From Methanosphaera cuniculi (GTDB taxonomy: Archaea; Methanobacteriota; Methanobacteria; Methanobacteriales; Methanobacteriaceae), in the NCBI RefSeq assembly GCF_003149675.1, contig NZ_LWMS01000048.1, positions 1 to 53,827 of the forward strand: DNA of 53,827 nt. Direction: 5' to 3'. How positions within the stretch are numbered: the first letter of the stretch is position 1; each line of letters begins with the position of its first letter. The notes under the pieces are model-generated. The model did no database searches and was not told the origin of the DNA. It saw only the letters and a list, made by a program, of their open reading frames with translations. A program made the translations under genes and the position numbers. This document shows positions 9,502 to 19,553 of this stretch, one piece after another.

Positions 9502-10263
9502 TTATAAGTTAAATACTTCTTTTGCATTTTTTTCTGTTTGTTTTTCTATTTCATCAAAACTAACATCTTTTTTAGTTCTTTCAATTCTTTCAATTGTCAT
9601 CTTGATATTTAATGGCCGGTTATTTTCACCTTTTTGTGGTGAAAGATATGGACTATCAGTTTCTGTTAACATATTTTCTAGTGGTACAGCTTTTATGTTC
9701 TTTTTATGCTTTTTTGAATAAAGTGCATTAGTTGCAAATGATATGTAATATCCACAATCTACAGCATCAAGTGCTGTTTGTTTTGATCCACTAAAGCAGT
9801 GGAAAACAACATCAGGAATATTTGGATATTCTTTAATAATTTCAAGTGCATGAGCTTCTGCATTACGAACATGTAATACTACTGGCATATCGTATTCTTC
9901 TGCCATTTTAAGTAGTTGATGGAAGATGTCATGCTGTCTTTTAAGTTCATCTTCTGGTCTTTCTTTTGAAAAGTCAAGTCCTATTTCACCTATAGCTTGA
10001 ATGTTATCTATATTCTCTGTTATCTGTTTTAGTGTTTTTTCCTGAATTTCTTTAACATTAGTTCCTGCATATTCAGGGTGATATCCCATTGTTGTTTTTA
10101 TAATTTCAGGATATTGTTGGCTTAACTCATATGATCGTATGTTACTATCATAGCTTGCCCCTGAGTCTATGATGTATGAGAATTTATCTTTTGAATTTTC
10201 AATTATAGTATCTCGTTGTTCATTAAATTCTGGAAAGTTTAGATGACAGTGTACATCTATCAT
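9502..10263 (-). CDS. TatD-family metal-dependent hydrolase
   Basis: A TIM-barrel amidohydrolase of the TatD group, whose members are DNases or exonucleases. Metal ligands are visible in order: HCH at residues 5-7 in MIDVHCHLNF, GEIGLDF (Glu), LHVRNAEAHA (His), FHCFSG (His) and TETDSPYLSPQKG (Asp). Length of 253 residues is normal. AGGTGAAT is the ribosome binding site. It sits in the minus-strand cluster with uppS upstream and the 128-residue unknown gene downstream. Confidence 0.9.
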   Translation of the reverse strand: MIDVHCHLNFPEFNEQRDTIIENSKDKFSYIIDSGASYDSNIRSYELSQQYPEIIKTTMGYHPEYAGTNVKEIQEKTLKQITENIDNIQAIGEIGLDFSKERPEDELKRQHDIFHQLLKMAEEYDMPVVLHVRNAEAHALEIIKEYPNIPDVVFHCFSGSKQTALDAVDCGYYISFATNALYSKKHKKNIKAVPLENMLTETDSPYLSPQKGENNRPLNIKMTIERIERTKKDVSFDEIEKQTEKNAKEVFNL

Positions 10264-10311
10264 TACTTATTCACCTCATATTTTTTGTAAATTATTAAAA
10301 TGTCCTCTTTT

Positions 10312-11079
10312 TTATTTTCCAAATCTTCGATCACGTTGTGTGTATGATCTTATTGCACGAAGGAAATCTACTTTTCTAAGTTCTGGCCATAAGCTATCTG
10401 TGAAGTATAACTCTGAATATGATGATTGCCAAAGTAAAAATCCACTTAGACGTTCTTCTCCACTTGTACGTATTACAAGGTTTGGATCTTCAAGTCCTGC
10501 AGTATATAAGTTATCATTTATCATTTCTTCATTTATTTCACTTGGCTCTATTTTACCACTTTTTATATCTTCTGCAATCTTTTTTAGTGCATCTACTATT
10601 TCAACCCTTCCATCATATCCTAGTGCAATATTTATTTGGTGGCTATCATAATCTTTTGTTTTATCTTCTGCATATTTTATTGCATCACGTACTTCTTGTG
10701 GAAATAGTTCTAGTTTTCCCACAGCTTTGATTCGTACTTTATTTTTATGTATTTTCTTATTTGTTGCAATATCTGTGAATGATTCAACAAATAGATTCAT
10801 AAGTCCTTCAACTTCTTGTGGTGGTCTGTTAAAGTTTTCTGTTGAAAATGCATATACTGTTACAATTTCAATTCCAAGATCTATACACCATTCAAGTACA
10901 TTTTCAAGTGTACTTACTCCTTTTTTATGTCCTTCAATAACATTCATATTTCCTTGAAGCTTTGAGTATCTGCGATTTCCATCCATGATTATTGCTACAT
11001 GTTTTGGCATCTTATCTTTATCTAAGTTTCTTGAAATATACCATTCATATATGGAATATATGGGTTGTAATAGTGTCAT
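10312..11079 (-). CDS. uppS: Polyprenyl diphosphate synthase (cis-prenyltransferase, UppS family)
   Basis: Adds isoprene units in cis to make the long polyprenyl lipid that carries glycans in archaea. The catalytic [14 protein letters not shown] motif is near residue 30. [12 protein letters not shown] and the C-terminal [21 protein letters not shown] substrate site are intact. The 255-residue length is normal. The lipid carrier made would serve N-glycosylation or pseudomurein assembly, and GT2 glycosyltransferases lie at 44.5-48.2 kb. Confidence 0.93.
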   Translation of the reverse strand: MTLLQPIYSIYEWYISRNLDKDKMPKHVAIIMDGNRRYSKLQGNMNVIEGHKKGVSTLENVLEWCIDLGIEIVTVYAFSTENFNRPPQEVEGLMNLFVESFTDIATNKKIHKNKVRIKAVGKLELFPQEVRDAIKYAEDKTKDYDSHQINIALGYDGRVEIVDALKKIAEDIKSGKIEPSEINEEMINDNLYTAGLEDPNLVIRTSGEERLSGFLLWQSSYSELYFTDSLWPELRKVDFLRAIRSYTQRDRRFGK

Positions 11080-11155
11080 TTTCTTTTGATTCCCTTTTTT
11101 TTGTTAATTGTTCTTGTTGTTTATTTTTATTTTTTAAAATTAAAATATGTTTATT

Positions 11156-11854
11156 TTATTTTTCTTCACCTATTAGATGTGAAAGTAGTTTAATTGCATT
11201 AACATATCCTTCAGTTGTCTGGGAGCGTGATGTGTCAATAAAGAGGTTTGGCTGTTTAAGTGTTAATGCTCCATAGCTTCGAACTTCAGATACTAATACT
11301 AGGCTTCTGAATATTATGTTTCCTATTATTCCATCTGGTGCTACTATTATGTTTGCTTGATCTTTTATTGCTTCTTCAATTAGGATGTAATAGTGTTTTA
11401 TGTTGTATTGATCTTTAAGTTCAGATGTTAGTTGTTCACATTCATCTATTGTTTGATCAATCTTTGCACTTCGTCCTTTATCTTGTTTTCGTCCACCTGA
11501 TATTAGAGCTATTTTAGGTTCAAGTCCTAGATTTTCTATCATCTTTGATGATTCTTCAATTATTACTCTTTTTGCACGTATTGTATCACATTCATCTATT
11601 CCAACTGGTGTTAAAAGAAAGATATGTCCATCTTTTTCAAGTATTGATGCTCGGAAGATGTGTGGATGTTTCTTTTTTAGATCCATTATGATGTTTGATT
11701 CAAGTGATCCTCGTATTACTCCATCTATTGTTGGATCTTCGATGTATTTTAGTAGTTCTTCATTTGTTTTTGCAATTTTTATATCATCAAATGGAAACAT
11801 TTCCACAGCTTCTAATACATTTTTATTTTCGCCAAGTCCTATTGCAATTTTCAT
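11156..11854 (-). CDS. mtxX: Methanogenesis marker protein 4 (MtxX)
   Basis: A methanogen-restricted protein resembling the phosphate acetyl/butyryl transferase fold. Its role is unproven; it has been named a putative methyltransferase-related protein. Recognisable features are MKIAIGLGEN at the start, DGVIRGSLESN, VAPDGIIGNIIFRSLV and the C-terminal LFIDTSRSQTTEGYVNAI. Length is 232 residues. It lies between uppS and hemL in the minus-strand cluster. The family assignment is from recognition and the function remains open. Confidence 0.82.
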   Translation of the reverse strand: MKIAIGLGENKNVLEAVEMFPFDDIKIAKTNEELLKYIEDPTIDGVIRGSLESNIIMDLKKKHPHIFRASILEKDGHIFLLTPVGIDECDTIRAKRVIIEESSKMIENLGLEPKIALISGGRKQDKGRSAKIDQTIDECEQLTSELKDQYNIKHYYILIEEAIKDQANIIVAPDGIIGNIIFRSLVLVSEVRSYGALTLKQPNLFIDTSRSQTTEGYVNAIKLLSHLIGEEK

Positions 11855-11967
11855 AGTTTTACAAAATCCTTTTACATTTATTTATATATTAATCCACTTT
11901 TTTTTCATGATTTAGAGAGGAAAAATTTTCTTTATTAAAATAAAACAATTATTTATAAAATGTGGTG

Positions 11968-12005
11968 TGGAATTTAAAAAAAATAATTTATGGGGGAGGT
12001 GAGTA
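11968..12005 (-). terminator. C-rich block plus T-run after hemL
   Basis: Reading the minus strand, the hemL stop is followed by TACTCACCTCCCCCAT, then a short AT stretch and eight T. The pattern matches the other C-cluster plus T-run gene ends in this window. Confidence 0.4.
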
Positions 12006-12015
12006 TATTTTTTTT

Positions 12016-13290
12016 CTATTTTTTAACTACTTTTTTTAGTGCAATTTCTATAGCATTTAGTGTTTTATCAATATCTTCTTTTGTATGTTGTATTGATAAG
12101 AATGCACATTCATATTGTGATGGTGCAATAAATACTCCATTATCAAGAAGTACATGGAAATATTTAAGGAAACCTTCAGTATCTGATGTTTGTGCTGTTT
12201 TATAATCATATACATCAACATCTGTAAAGTATATTTGTGTCATTGATTCAACACCATTTATCTGGTAGTTAATATCAAGTTTTTCTAGAATATCACTCAT
12301 TCCACTACGTAAGTATTTTCCACTATCATGTAGTGTTTTATATGCTTTCATATCAAGTATCTTGAATGCTGAGAGTCCACCTGTTATTGACATTGGATTT
12401 CCACTAAATGTACCAGCCTGATATATTCCTCCACTTGGTGCAAATTGTTCCATAAGTTCACGACGTCCACATATAGCACCAATTGGGAATCCTCCACCAA
12501 TAATTTTACCAAATGTAGCAAGATCAGGTGTAATACCATAGTATTCCTGAGCTCCTCCACGACTAAGTCTAAAACCTGTAATTACTTCATCAAAAATTAG
12601 AATAATATCATTTTCTTCTGTAATCTCACGTAAAAACTGTAAGAATCCATCTTTTGGAGGTACACATCCAATATTTCCCATGATAGGTTCAACAATAATA
12701 CATGCAATCTCACCTTTATTATCATTTATCATACGTGTTAGTGCATCTTCATCATTAAATGGTACAAGAAGAGTATTACGTGTACTTTCTTCTGGTATTC
12801 CTGGTGAATCTGGTTTTCCTATTGCACCTGATCCTGACTTAACTAGTACTGCATCATGTGCTCCATGATATGCTCCTTCAAATTTGATTATTTTCTTACG
12901 ATTTGTTACTCCACGTGCAAGTCTTATTGCACTCATTGTAGCTTCAGTTCCTGAGTTTGTAAATCTTACCATTTCAGCACATGGTACACGTTCTACTACT
13001 TCTTGTGCAAGTTCAAGTTCTTTTTGTGATGGTACACCATAATCTGTACCAAGTTTTAGTTGATTGGTTGCATCTTTTATGATTTGTTCATTTGCATGTC
13101 CAAATACAACAGGACCATATCCAAGACAATAGTCTATGTATTCATTTTCATCTACATCATATATTTTAGATCCTTTTGCTTTTTTAGCAAAAAATGGGTA
13201 TGGCTTATATGCACGTACAGGTGAATTTACACCTCCTGGTAAGTAGTTCACTGATTCTTCATATAATTGTTTTGATCTTTCACGATTCAT
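12016..13290 (-). CDS. hemL: Glutamate-1-semialdehyde 2,1-aminomutase
   Basis: PLP enzyme making 5-aminolevulinate from glutamate-1-semialdehyde, the entry to all tetrapyrroles in archaea. The 424-residue protein has the start [26 protein letters not shown], the [17 protein letters not shown] and AYHGAHDA motifs, [11 protein letters not shown] (PLP Asp) and the lysine-bearing [14 protein letters not shown]. The next gene downstream of its start is cbiC, so haem-precursor and cobamide steps share one cluster. Confidence 0.96.
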   Translation of the reverse strand: MNRERSKQLYEESVNYLPGGVNSPVRAYKPYPFFAKKAKGSKIYDVDENEYIDYCLGYGPVVFGHANEQIIKDATNQLKLGTDYGVPSQKELELAQEVVERVPCAEMVRFTNSGTEATMSAIRLARGVTNRKKIIKFEGAYHGAHDAVLVKSGSGAIGKPDSPGIPEESTRNTLLVPFNDEDALTRMINDNKGEIACIIVEPIMGNIGCVPPKDGFLQFLREITEENDIILIFDEVITGFRLSRGGAQEYYGITPDLATFGKIIGGGFPIGAICGRRELMEQFAPSGGIYQAGTFSGNPMSITGGLSAFKILDMKAYKTLHDSGKYLRSGMSDILEKLDINYQINGVESMTQIYFTDVDVYDYKTAQTSDTEGFLKYFHVLLDNGVFIAPSQYECAFLSIQHTKEDIDKTLNAIEIALKKVVKK

Positions 13291-13331
13291 AATATATCAC
13301 ATATTCAACCTTTTTTTTATTTTTCCTAATT

Positions 13332-13961
13332 TTATTTTCTTATGTTAAGTAATGAATTAACCACAGCTACAGCAATAGGTGTTCCACCTTTAGGTCCTTC
13401 TGTTATAACATATGGAATATCAGTTTGACTAAGTGCAGCTTTAGAATCAGCAGCACCAACAAATCCTACAGGTACACCTACAACAGCACGTGCATCCATT
13501 TGACCTTCCTCAACAAGATTCATAACTTCAAAAAGAGCTGTTGGAGCATTACCAATAGCAACAATTCCTTTAAATCCATCTTCTGCTGCAACACGCATAG
13601 CAGCTGCAGAACGGGTAATTTCCTCTTTTTTTGCAAGTTTAACAGCACGTTCATCACGAATATAACACATTACATTACCATCATAACGTGTAATACCAGA
13701 TTTTACCATGTTAATATCTGTTAAAATATCTTCATTATTATCAAAACATGTAAGGGCAGTATTTACAAAAGATGGTGAAATTTTAACAAGTTTTGCATAT
13801 TCAGGATCTGCTGTAGAATGAACAACACGTTCTACAATATCTCGTTCTTCATAACTTAAATTCTTAGTATCTTCATCAATTAATGATTTAATAATTTCTC
13901 TACTTTTATTTGCAATATCATAGCCGGGTTTTGTAGAAGCTCCCATATTATATGAGTTCAT
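13332..13961 (-). CDS. cbiC: Cobalt-precorrin-8 methylmutase
   Basis: Moves the C11 methyl group to C12, giving cobyrinic acid in the anaerobic B12 pathway. The catalytic histidine lies in ERVVHSTADPEY. The family's ALTCFDNNEDILTDINMVKSGI and the glycine-rich VPVGFVGAADSKAAL are present. The 209-residue length is typical. It is the first gene of the minus-strand cluster running down to arfC. About 200 bases of AT-rich DNA upstream probably hold the promoter. Confidence 0.94.
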   Translation of the reverse strand: MNSYNMGASTKPGYDIANKSREIIKSLIDEDTKNLSYEERDIVERVVHSTADPEYAKLVKISPSFVNTALTCFDNNEDILTDINMVKSGITRYDGNVMCYIRDERAVKLAKKEEITRSAAAMRVAAEDGFKGIVAIGNAPTALFEVMNLVEEGQMDARAVVGVPVGFVGAADSKAALSQTDIPYVITEGPKGGTPIAVAVVNSLLNIRK

Positions 13962-14140
13962 ATAAATTCACATCCTATATTTTTTTTGGAATATAATTTT
14001 TTTTTTAATAAAATAAATTAATTATGTATAAATTTACTTTTTTTTCATTTATTTGAATAATTATATATAACATATTATTTTCTTAATAATATATTATTTT
14101 AAGCATAAAAAAAGAGAATAAAACAATAATATAATTAAAG

Positions 14141-14165
14141 TTTACTTAAAAAAAAGGTGGAGGTT
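14141..14165 (-). terminator. C-rich block plus T-run after the small membrane-protein locus
   Basis: On the minus strand, five bases after the stop at 14171 begins AACCTCCACC followed by nine T. It has the same form as the other C-rich gene ends. Confidence 0.4.
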
Positions 14166-14170
14166 AGGAA

Positions 14171-14581
14171 TTATTTTTTACTATCTCCAATTTTATGATC
14201 AATTTCTGCACTTTCAAATATCATAAAATCTTCATCAATTCCTAGTTTTTCAAATCTATTTTTAATATCTGGATGATCTTCTAGAAATTCTTCAGCTTTT
14301 TCTTTATCATGATCTACAATAGTTCCTGTCTTATTTACTTCATCATTAAGTTCTTTAATTTTTTGATAACTTTCAGAATATGGAGCTTTTCCATGATAAT
14401 AATTTTCTAGAACTTCATACTCTTTATATAAAGTTTTCCAATGAGTTTTTTCATCTTCCATTCTAGTAATTTCTAAGTTAACATACTCTTTTAATGTTTC
14501 ATTATGCAGTGATTTATTAAGATCTTTAAGTGTATTAATAGAATTATTCATAGTTTTTATACTTTGATTACAATCATACAT
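14171..14581 (-). CDS. C-terminal part of a probably frameshifted extracytoplasmic protein
   Basis: A 136-residue, charged, mostly helical product with coiled-coil character (INTLKDLNKSLHNETLKEYVNLEITRMEDEK). It has no signal of its own. The ATG at 14581 lies 11 bases after the double stop of the upstream membrane-anchor ORF and is in the +1 frame relative to it. Open reading in this frame also extends upstream of the ATG. A single-base change could therefore fuse both parts into one anchored protein of about 200 residues. Translational coupling of two genes is the alternative. No family was recognised. Confidence 0.55.
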   Translation of the reverse strand: MYDCNQSIKTMNNSINTLKDLNKSLHNETLKEYVNLEITRMEDEKTHWKTLYKEYEVLENYYHGKAPYSESYQKIKELNDEVNKTGTIVDHDKEKAEEFLEDHPDIKNRFEKLGIDEDFMIFESAEIDHKIGDSKK

Positions 14582-14594
14582 TAAAAAAGTATTA

Positions 14595-14786
14595 TTATTC
14601 GGAATTATTTTGAATAAATTCAGCTGCTCCTTTATCTGAATTATTTTCAGCATTACTTACATTCTTAATAGTTTCATAAAAGTTATTTTGTTCCATCTGA
14701 TTTGATAGTGTAGTAGCTGTAAAATATATTACAGGAATAAGTATGAGGATTAATATTATAATTAGAATTTTGAATTTTTTATTCAT
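14595..14786 (-). CDS. Small membrane-anchored ORF, likely the N-terminal part of a broken gene
   Basis: A 63-residue ORF. Residues 6-26 form one hydrophobic helix (ILIIILILILIPVIYFTATT) after a basic MNKKFK, a signal-anchor topology. The rest is polar and Asn-rich, ending in NNSE before two consecutive TAA codons. The following ORF continues in the +1 frame with NNNTF and no lost sequence, which suggests a frameshift. It starts only 29 bases after the Mrr-like gene at 14816, so it is likely in the same transcript. Confidence 0.55.
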   Translation of the reverse strand: MNKKFKILIIILILILIPVIYFTATTLSNQMEQNNFYETIKNVSNAENNSDKGAAEFIQNNSE

Positions 14787-14815
14787 ATATTATCACATCA
14801 TAGGGGTATTTTTTT

Positions 14816-16375
14816 TTAATCTTTAAAGTAGTCTTCATCTATCATCTTTATTTCATATTCTTGTATTTTGATTCCTACTTTGTATTTTATCATTAGTTTT
14901 ATTAGGGTTTTTCCATCTATTAGTCTGATGTTTGCTGTTTTTGCTGTTTCTATTGCTCCTTTTGTAAAGCTTGATGTTGTTATGTATATTCCTGTATCTG
15001 CTAATTTGTCATTTAATGCTCCTACGAATTTTTGCATTTCTGGTCTTGATATGTTGTTTTTCCATCTTTTGGATTGGAAGTAGACTGGTTTTATGCTTAG
15101 TGGATCTAGGTATATTAGTCCATCTACTCCTCCGTCATTTGATTTTGCTGTTAGTTCTCCTTTAAATGATTTGACTTTGTAGAATTCCATTTTATTTAGC
15201 AAGTCTAATGATAGTTTTTCAAAGAAGTATGGGTTGCATGTTTTAACTTTTTCTAAAAGTTTTGCAGGTAGTGATTGGTTGTTTTGTTTGTATGTTTTGT
15301 TAAATATTGTTAGTGGATTTTCAGGTTTGGTTTGTGTTTTGAAGTGGGGTTTTTTTGGTGTTGTATCCTGGTTTAGTTGTATGAATCCATTTTCTGTTAT
15401 TTCATAGTTATCATCTTTATTTTTGATTATGAGTTGTTTTTGTAGCATTTGTTTTAGTATTTTATGTACTTGGTTTTTAAATAGTTCAAATACGGATTTA
15501 TCATAGTTATCTGGCATTATTATATTTAGTATGTTTTGTGTTATTGTGTTAATGTCTGATGAGTAGTTGTTACTTAGAATTTTAAATATCATTTCACAAT
15601 ACATGTTAAATGTAGCTACATTTGGAATATCTTCATTGATTGTATTGTTGTTATCTTCTATTTTAACTGGTTTTTTTACAGTTTTAATGTCTTGTGTTTG
15701 TTTTATTTTTGGTTTTTTACTACTTTGGTGTTCTTTTTTTGATTTTATTATTTTATACAGATTTTTTTCTTTTTTAATTAATCCATCGTTTTGTAGTTTT
15801 TCAAATGCATGATATAAACGATTGATGATAGCTGAATTTTTACTTCCATTAATAATTCCAATAAGAACTCCTAGTTGATCTTCTGTAAAATTATACTTCT
15901 CATCTACCATAGTTTTTATTATCTGAATTCTTGTTTTACTGCTTGGATGATGATAAAGATAATCTAGAATATCTTTATAGAAGAATTGTTGATTTGGTAT
16001 TTCATATGCTTTTTTAATTTGTGTGTTGATTTGTTTTGTATATTTTATATCAATATCTCTTATTTTAGAGTTATATGATGGGTCATCTTCATTAATTTGA
16101 TTTTTTTCATCTTTAATAGAATTTAAAATATCTATAGCCCATGGTGTAATTTGAAATTCATCATTTTCAAGTTCAACAAATCCAGATTTTTGTAGGTATT
16201 TAAGAGTTTTTTGAACTTGCATAAGAAGATCTTCATTGGAATATTTTTCAAATAACTTATTTTCTTTAAGTATTATGAAAAGATCATCAGATGTCCAGTT
16301 TACAAGTTCAAGTTCACCTAGAACAGGTATTATAAGTTCAATATAGGTTAATGTATTATCAAAGTCAGGTTTCAT
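14816..16375 (-). CDS. Mrr-like restriction endonuclease with winged-helix modules (519 residues)
   Basis: The C-terminal ~140 residues are an Mrr-type PD-(D/E)xK nuclease. 'CNPYFFEKLSLDLL' opens it near residue 380, the catalytic Asp is D418 in GGVDG and the QxK pair is Q434/K436 in FQSKRW. Residues ~1-90 are an Mrr N-terminal winged helix (DNTLTYIELIIPVLGEL) and ~115-220 a second helical module. Residues ~255-345 are a third, shorter one (FNMYCEMIFKILSNN). Mrr enzymes cut modified DNA; the target here is unknown. The start overlaps the stop of the 1045-residue paralogue by 4 bases. Confidence 0.82.
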   Translation of the reverse strand: MKPDFDNTLTYIELIIPVLGELELVNWTSDDLFIILKENKLFEKYSNEDLLMQVQKTLKYLQKSGFVELENDEFQITPWAIDILNSIKDEKNQINEDDPSYNSKIRDIDIKYTKQINTQIKKAYEIPNQQFFYKDILDYLYHHPSSKTRIQIIKTMVDEKYNFTEDQLGVLIGIINGSKNSAIINRLYHAFEKLQNDGLIKKEKNLYKIIKSKKEHQSSKKPKIKQTQDIKTVKKPVKIEDNNNTINEDIPNVATFNMYCEMIFKILSNNYSSDINTITQNILNIIMPDNYDKSVFELFKNQVHKILKQMLQKQLIIKNKDDNYEITENGFIQLNQDTTPKKPHFKTQTKPENPLTIFNKTYKQNNQSLPAKLLEKVKTCNPYFFEKLSLDLLNKMEFYKVKSFKGELTAKSNDGGVDGLIYLDPLSIKPVYFQSKRWKNNISRPEMQKFVGALNDKLADTGIYITTSSFTKGAIETAKTANIRLIDGKTLIKLMIKYKVGIKIQEYEIKMIDEDYFKD

Positions 16376-19300
16376 CCTTCATTCTCCTTTTTGAAGTATT
16401 CTTCATCTATCATATCAATGTTATATTCTTGTGTTTTTATTCCTACTTTGTATTCTATCATTAATTCTACAAGTTTTTCTCCATCAATAAGTTTAATATT
16501 TGCTGTTTTTGCACTATCACATGCTCCTTTTGTAAAGTTTGATGTTGTTATAAATATTCCTGTATCTGCTGATTTATCATATAATGCTCCTACAAATTTT
16601 TGCATTTCAGGTCTTGATATTGAACCTTTCCATCTTTTAGATTGGAAGTATACAGGCTTTATACTTAATGGGTCAAGATAGATTACTCCATCTACTCCTC
16701 CATCATTTGACTTAGAGGTTACTTCTCCATGTATTGTTTTAACTTTATAGAAGTCCATTTTTTTAAGAAGATCTAATGATAGTTTTTCAAAAAAGTATGG
16801 ATCACAATTTTGAACTTTTTTAAGAAGTTTTTTAGGAAGTGTTTTATTTATTTTATTATATGATCTATTAAACACATCTAGTGGATCTGATTTTACTTGT
16901 TTTGGTATGTTTATTGGTTCTTCAGGTCTTACTGTTAATTTTTTATCTAATGTTTCTTCAGGATTTTCATCTTTAACTTCTTCTGTTTTTAAATTTTTAA
17001 TATTACTACTATTAATTAAATTGAGTCCTTTTTGTGTAATTTTATAGTATCCTGTTTTTGGTGCATGTGTTATAAGTTCATCTTGTAGCATATGATAGGT
17101 TGTTTTTTCAACTTCTTTTCTAAATAAGTTGATAGTTTCTTGACTTTCATTACCTGGTATCATAAGATTAATTATATTATTTGTAATTATACTTTTTTTA
17201 TATGGTAATTTGTTACTTAAGATACGTAGAATTAGGTTTAAGTAGATATTAAATGAGTTAAGTTCATTATTTTCAGATAAACTAGGAAGTTTTATATTTT
17301 CATCCTTATTTACTATTTTTCTCACATGTTTACCTAGATCTGGTCTTTCTATATTTTCTAATCCTTTTTGTGTTATGTGGAATTTTTTATCACTAGTTTC
17401 TTCTATATATTCTGCAACTTTTAAATTTCCAATAGAATGATATGCTCGTGATATTATAGTACTATATTTTTCTCCACCACAAGTACCTAGTAATACTTGC
17501 ATTTGTTTATCAGTAAAGTTATATTTTTGATTGATAAATTCCTCTGTTAGTTGTTCTCTACCTTTAATAGATTCAGGATTATCACGTATATATTCAAGAA
17601 TATCTTTATAGAAGAATGGTTGTTTTGGAATATTAAATTCTTCTTTAATTTTATCATTCACACGACTTATATTTCGTTTATTAGCTTTTATTACTTCTTT
17701 TTGTTTATCTGTATCATTAAGATTTTTTTTATCAATTTGTATAAGTTCATCTTGAAATGTATCTAGGAAATCTATTGCATCTTCTGTAAGTTGAAGTTGA
17801 TTATCAATAACTTCAATGTATCCTATTTTTTGAAGATAAAATAATGTATTTTCAACTTCAACTGGAATACTATTTACAGGATAATCTTTAAATGCAGTAT
17901 CATTTTCTATAAACTTATTAAGTTCATCTGATGTTTTTGAAGAATTCTTAAGTTCTCTTAAAACAGGTATTATAAGTTCAATATAGGTTAATTCATCTTT
18001 TTTTCTTTTTAATGTGTTTTTATTTTTCTTTCTATAATTGTCCCAGTATTCTTTAAGATCTGAATTTATCATATCAATGAGATTTTCATCATTAAGATAT
18101 TCTAGTCCTTTTTGTGTTATGTGGAATTTATGATCATTTGTCTCTTCAACTAGTCCTGTATTTTTAAGGTCAATATGTGCTATAGTTGCTCTTGAATTAA
18201 CCATGATCTCTTTTATTCCTATTGTTAAAATACCTAGTTGTTCATCTGAGTAATTTTGTGATTTAATAAAATCAACTACTACATTTTTATTTTTTGTAGG
18301 AGTATTATATGGATTATTTTTTATAAAACTAAGAAGATCATAATAAAGCATGTTAGTTGATGGAATATCATACTTTTTAACTAGTTCTCGATTTATTTTA
18401 TTTGTATACCTTTTCTGAGTTTTTATGATTTGTTTATTAAGTTCATCTGGTGTAAGATCTTTTTGTCTGATTTTCTGTATTTTTTTGTTAAGTTCATTTT
18501 GATACTCAATACCTTTTTGTGTTATTTTTATTTCATTATTAATAGTAGGAGCTGTATAGTTAAGTTGTGTTATGTAAAATATTGTTTTTCTAATCTTTTT
18601 TAAAATTAAATCATCATCATATTTTTTAAATTTATCAATACTTCTAGTTTTTTCAAAAAGAAGATTCTCACCTATTGTATTTTCATTAATAATATTAATT
18701 ACAGGTATTATAAGATCAAGGTAGGTTATTTCATCTTTAAATATGGTTTTAAATTCATTATTTTTTTTATCATCTATGGTTTGTGTTTTATCAGATTTTG
18801 AATTTTTAGATTTTTCATATTCTTCATATTCTTTTTCTACAATATCAGCTAAATTAGGATTATCTATATTTTCAAGTCCTTTATTTGTTATAAAGTATTC
18901 TTTTCCTTTCTTAGTTATGTAATTTGTATGGAATAGATAATAAACTGCGAAATCTACTCGTGAATATACAACAATTCCTTTTTTTGCTGTTATAATACTT
19001 AATATTTCAGGTGGATAATTACTTAAAATGATGTCTTTTTGCATATTTTTTCTATTTAAGTGATGATTTGGATTTTCTTTAAGATATTCTAATGTAAGTT
19101 TATAGAAATCTTGTCTTGTAGGAACATTATAATACTGATTTATTTTTTGAATAATTTTATTTAGTTGTGCATTTTCATTTTTTATGAGTCTTTTTTGTTT
19201 TTCTTCATAACGTATGTCTTTTTTCATGATTTTATTTTCTTCATGATAAAGATTTTCAATAAAATTAGAACCTGTAGTTGTTATCTGGTATTGATCATCA

Positions 19301-19509
19301 TTATTTTGGTTAATATATTCCGTTTTTTGAAGATAATCTAATGTATTTTCTAGTTCATCTGTAATTGTTTGTTTATTATATGAACGATATTTATCATTTT
19401 TAAGTATTTCTATAAGTTCGTTTTCTGTTTTTGTTTCATTACCTAGAAGTTTTAATGTTGGTAAGAGAAGATCAACATATTTTAACTCATCATTAAATTC
19501 AGTTTTCAT
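16372..19509 (-). CDS. Giant Mrr-like restriction endonuclease with repeated winged-helix modules (1045 residues)
   Basis: The C-terminal Mrr nuclease domain begins near residue 900, with D940 in GGVDG and Q956/K958 in FQSKRW, so the catalytic residues are intact. Upstream, a ~245-residue unit is repeated three times, starting near residues 8, 258 and 505 with ELKYVDLLLPTL, EITYLDLIIPV and ELTYIELIIPVL. Each unit ends in ITQKGLE-type text. A fourth short module, FNIYLNLILRILSN, precedes the nuclease. Ordinary Mrr proteins are ~300 residues, so this is a large internal expansion. Its last ~145 residues closely match the 519-residue neighbour, pointing to duplication. Confidence 0.82.
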   Translation of the reverse strand: MKTEFNDELKYVDLLLPTLKLLGNETKTENELIEILKNDKYRSYNKQTITDELENTLDYLQKTEYINQNNDDQYQITTTGSNFIENLYHEENKIMKKDIRYEEKQKRLIKNENAQLNKIIQKINQYYNVPTRQDFYKLTLEYLKENPNHHLNRKNMQKDIILSNYPPEILSIITAKKGIVVYSRVDFAVYYLFHTNYITKKGKEYFITNKGLENIDNPNLADIVEKEYEEYEKSKNSKSDKTQTIDDKKNNEFKTIFKDEITYLDLIIPVINIINENTIGENLLFEKTRSIDKFKKYDDDLILKKIRKTIFYITQLNYTAPTINNEIKITQKGIEYQNELNKKIQKIRQKDLTPDELNKQIIKTQKRYTNKINRELVKKYDIPSTNMLYYDLLSFIKNNPYNTPTKNKNVVVDFIKSQNYSDEQLGILTIGIKEIMVNSRATIAHIDLKNTGLVEETNDHKFHITQKGLEYLNDENLIDMINSDLKEYWDNYRKKNKNTLKRKKDELTYIELIIPVLRELKNSSKTSDELNKFIENDTAFKDYPVNSIPVEVENTLFYLQKIGYIEVIDNQLQLTEDAIDFLDTFQDELIQIDKKNLNDTDKQKEVIKANKRNISRVNDKIKEEFNIPKQPFFYKDILEYIRDNPESIKGREQLTEEFINQKYNFTDKQMQVLLGTCGGEKYSTIISRAYHSIGNLKVAEYIEETSDKKFHITQKGLENIERPDLGKHVRKIVNKDENIKLPSLSENNELNSFNIYLNLILRILSNKLPYKKSIITNNIINLMIPGNESQETINLFRKEVEKTTYHMLQDELITHAPKTGYYKITQKGLNLINSSNIKNLKTEEVKDENPEETLDKKLTVRPEEPINIPKQVKSDPLDVFNRSYNKINKTLPKKLLKKVQNCDPYFFEKLSLDLLKKMDFYKVKTIHGEVTSKSNDGGVDGVIYLDPLSIKPVYFQSKRWKGSISRPEMQKFVGALYDKSADTGIFITTSNFTKGACDSAKTANIKLIDGEKLVELMIEYKVGIKTQEYNIDMIDEEYFKKENEG

Positions 19510-19553
19510 TTTTTTCTAATCTCCTTTCCTCTAAAATATTTATTTCAGATTTA

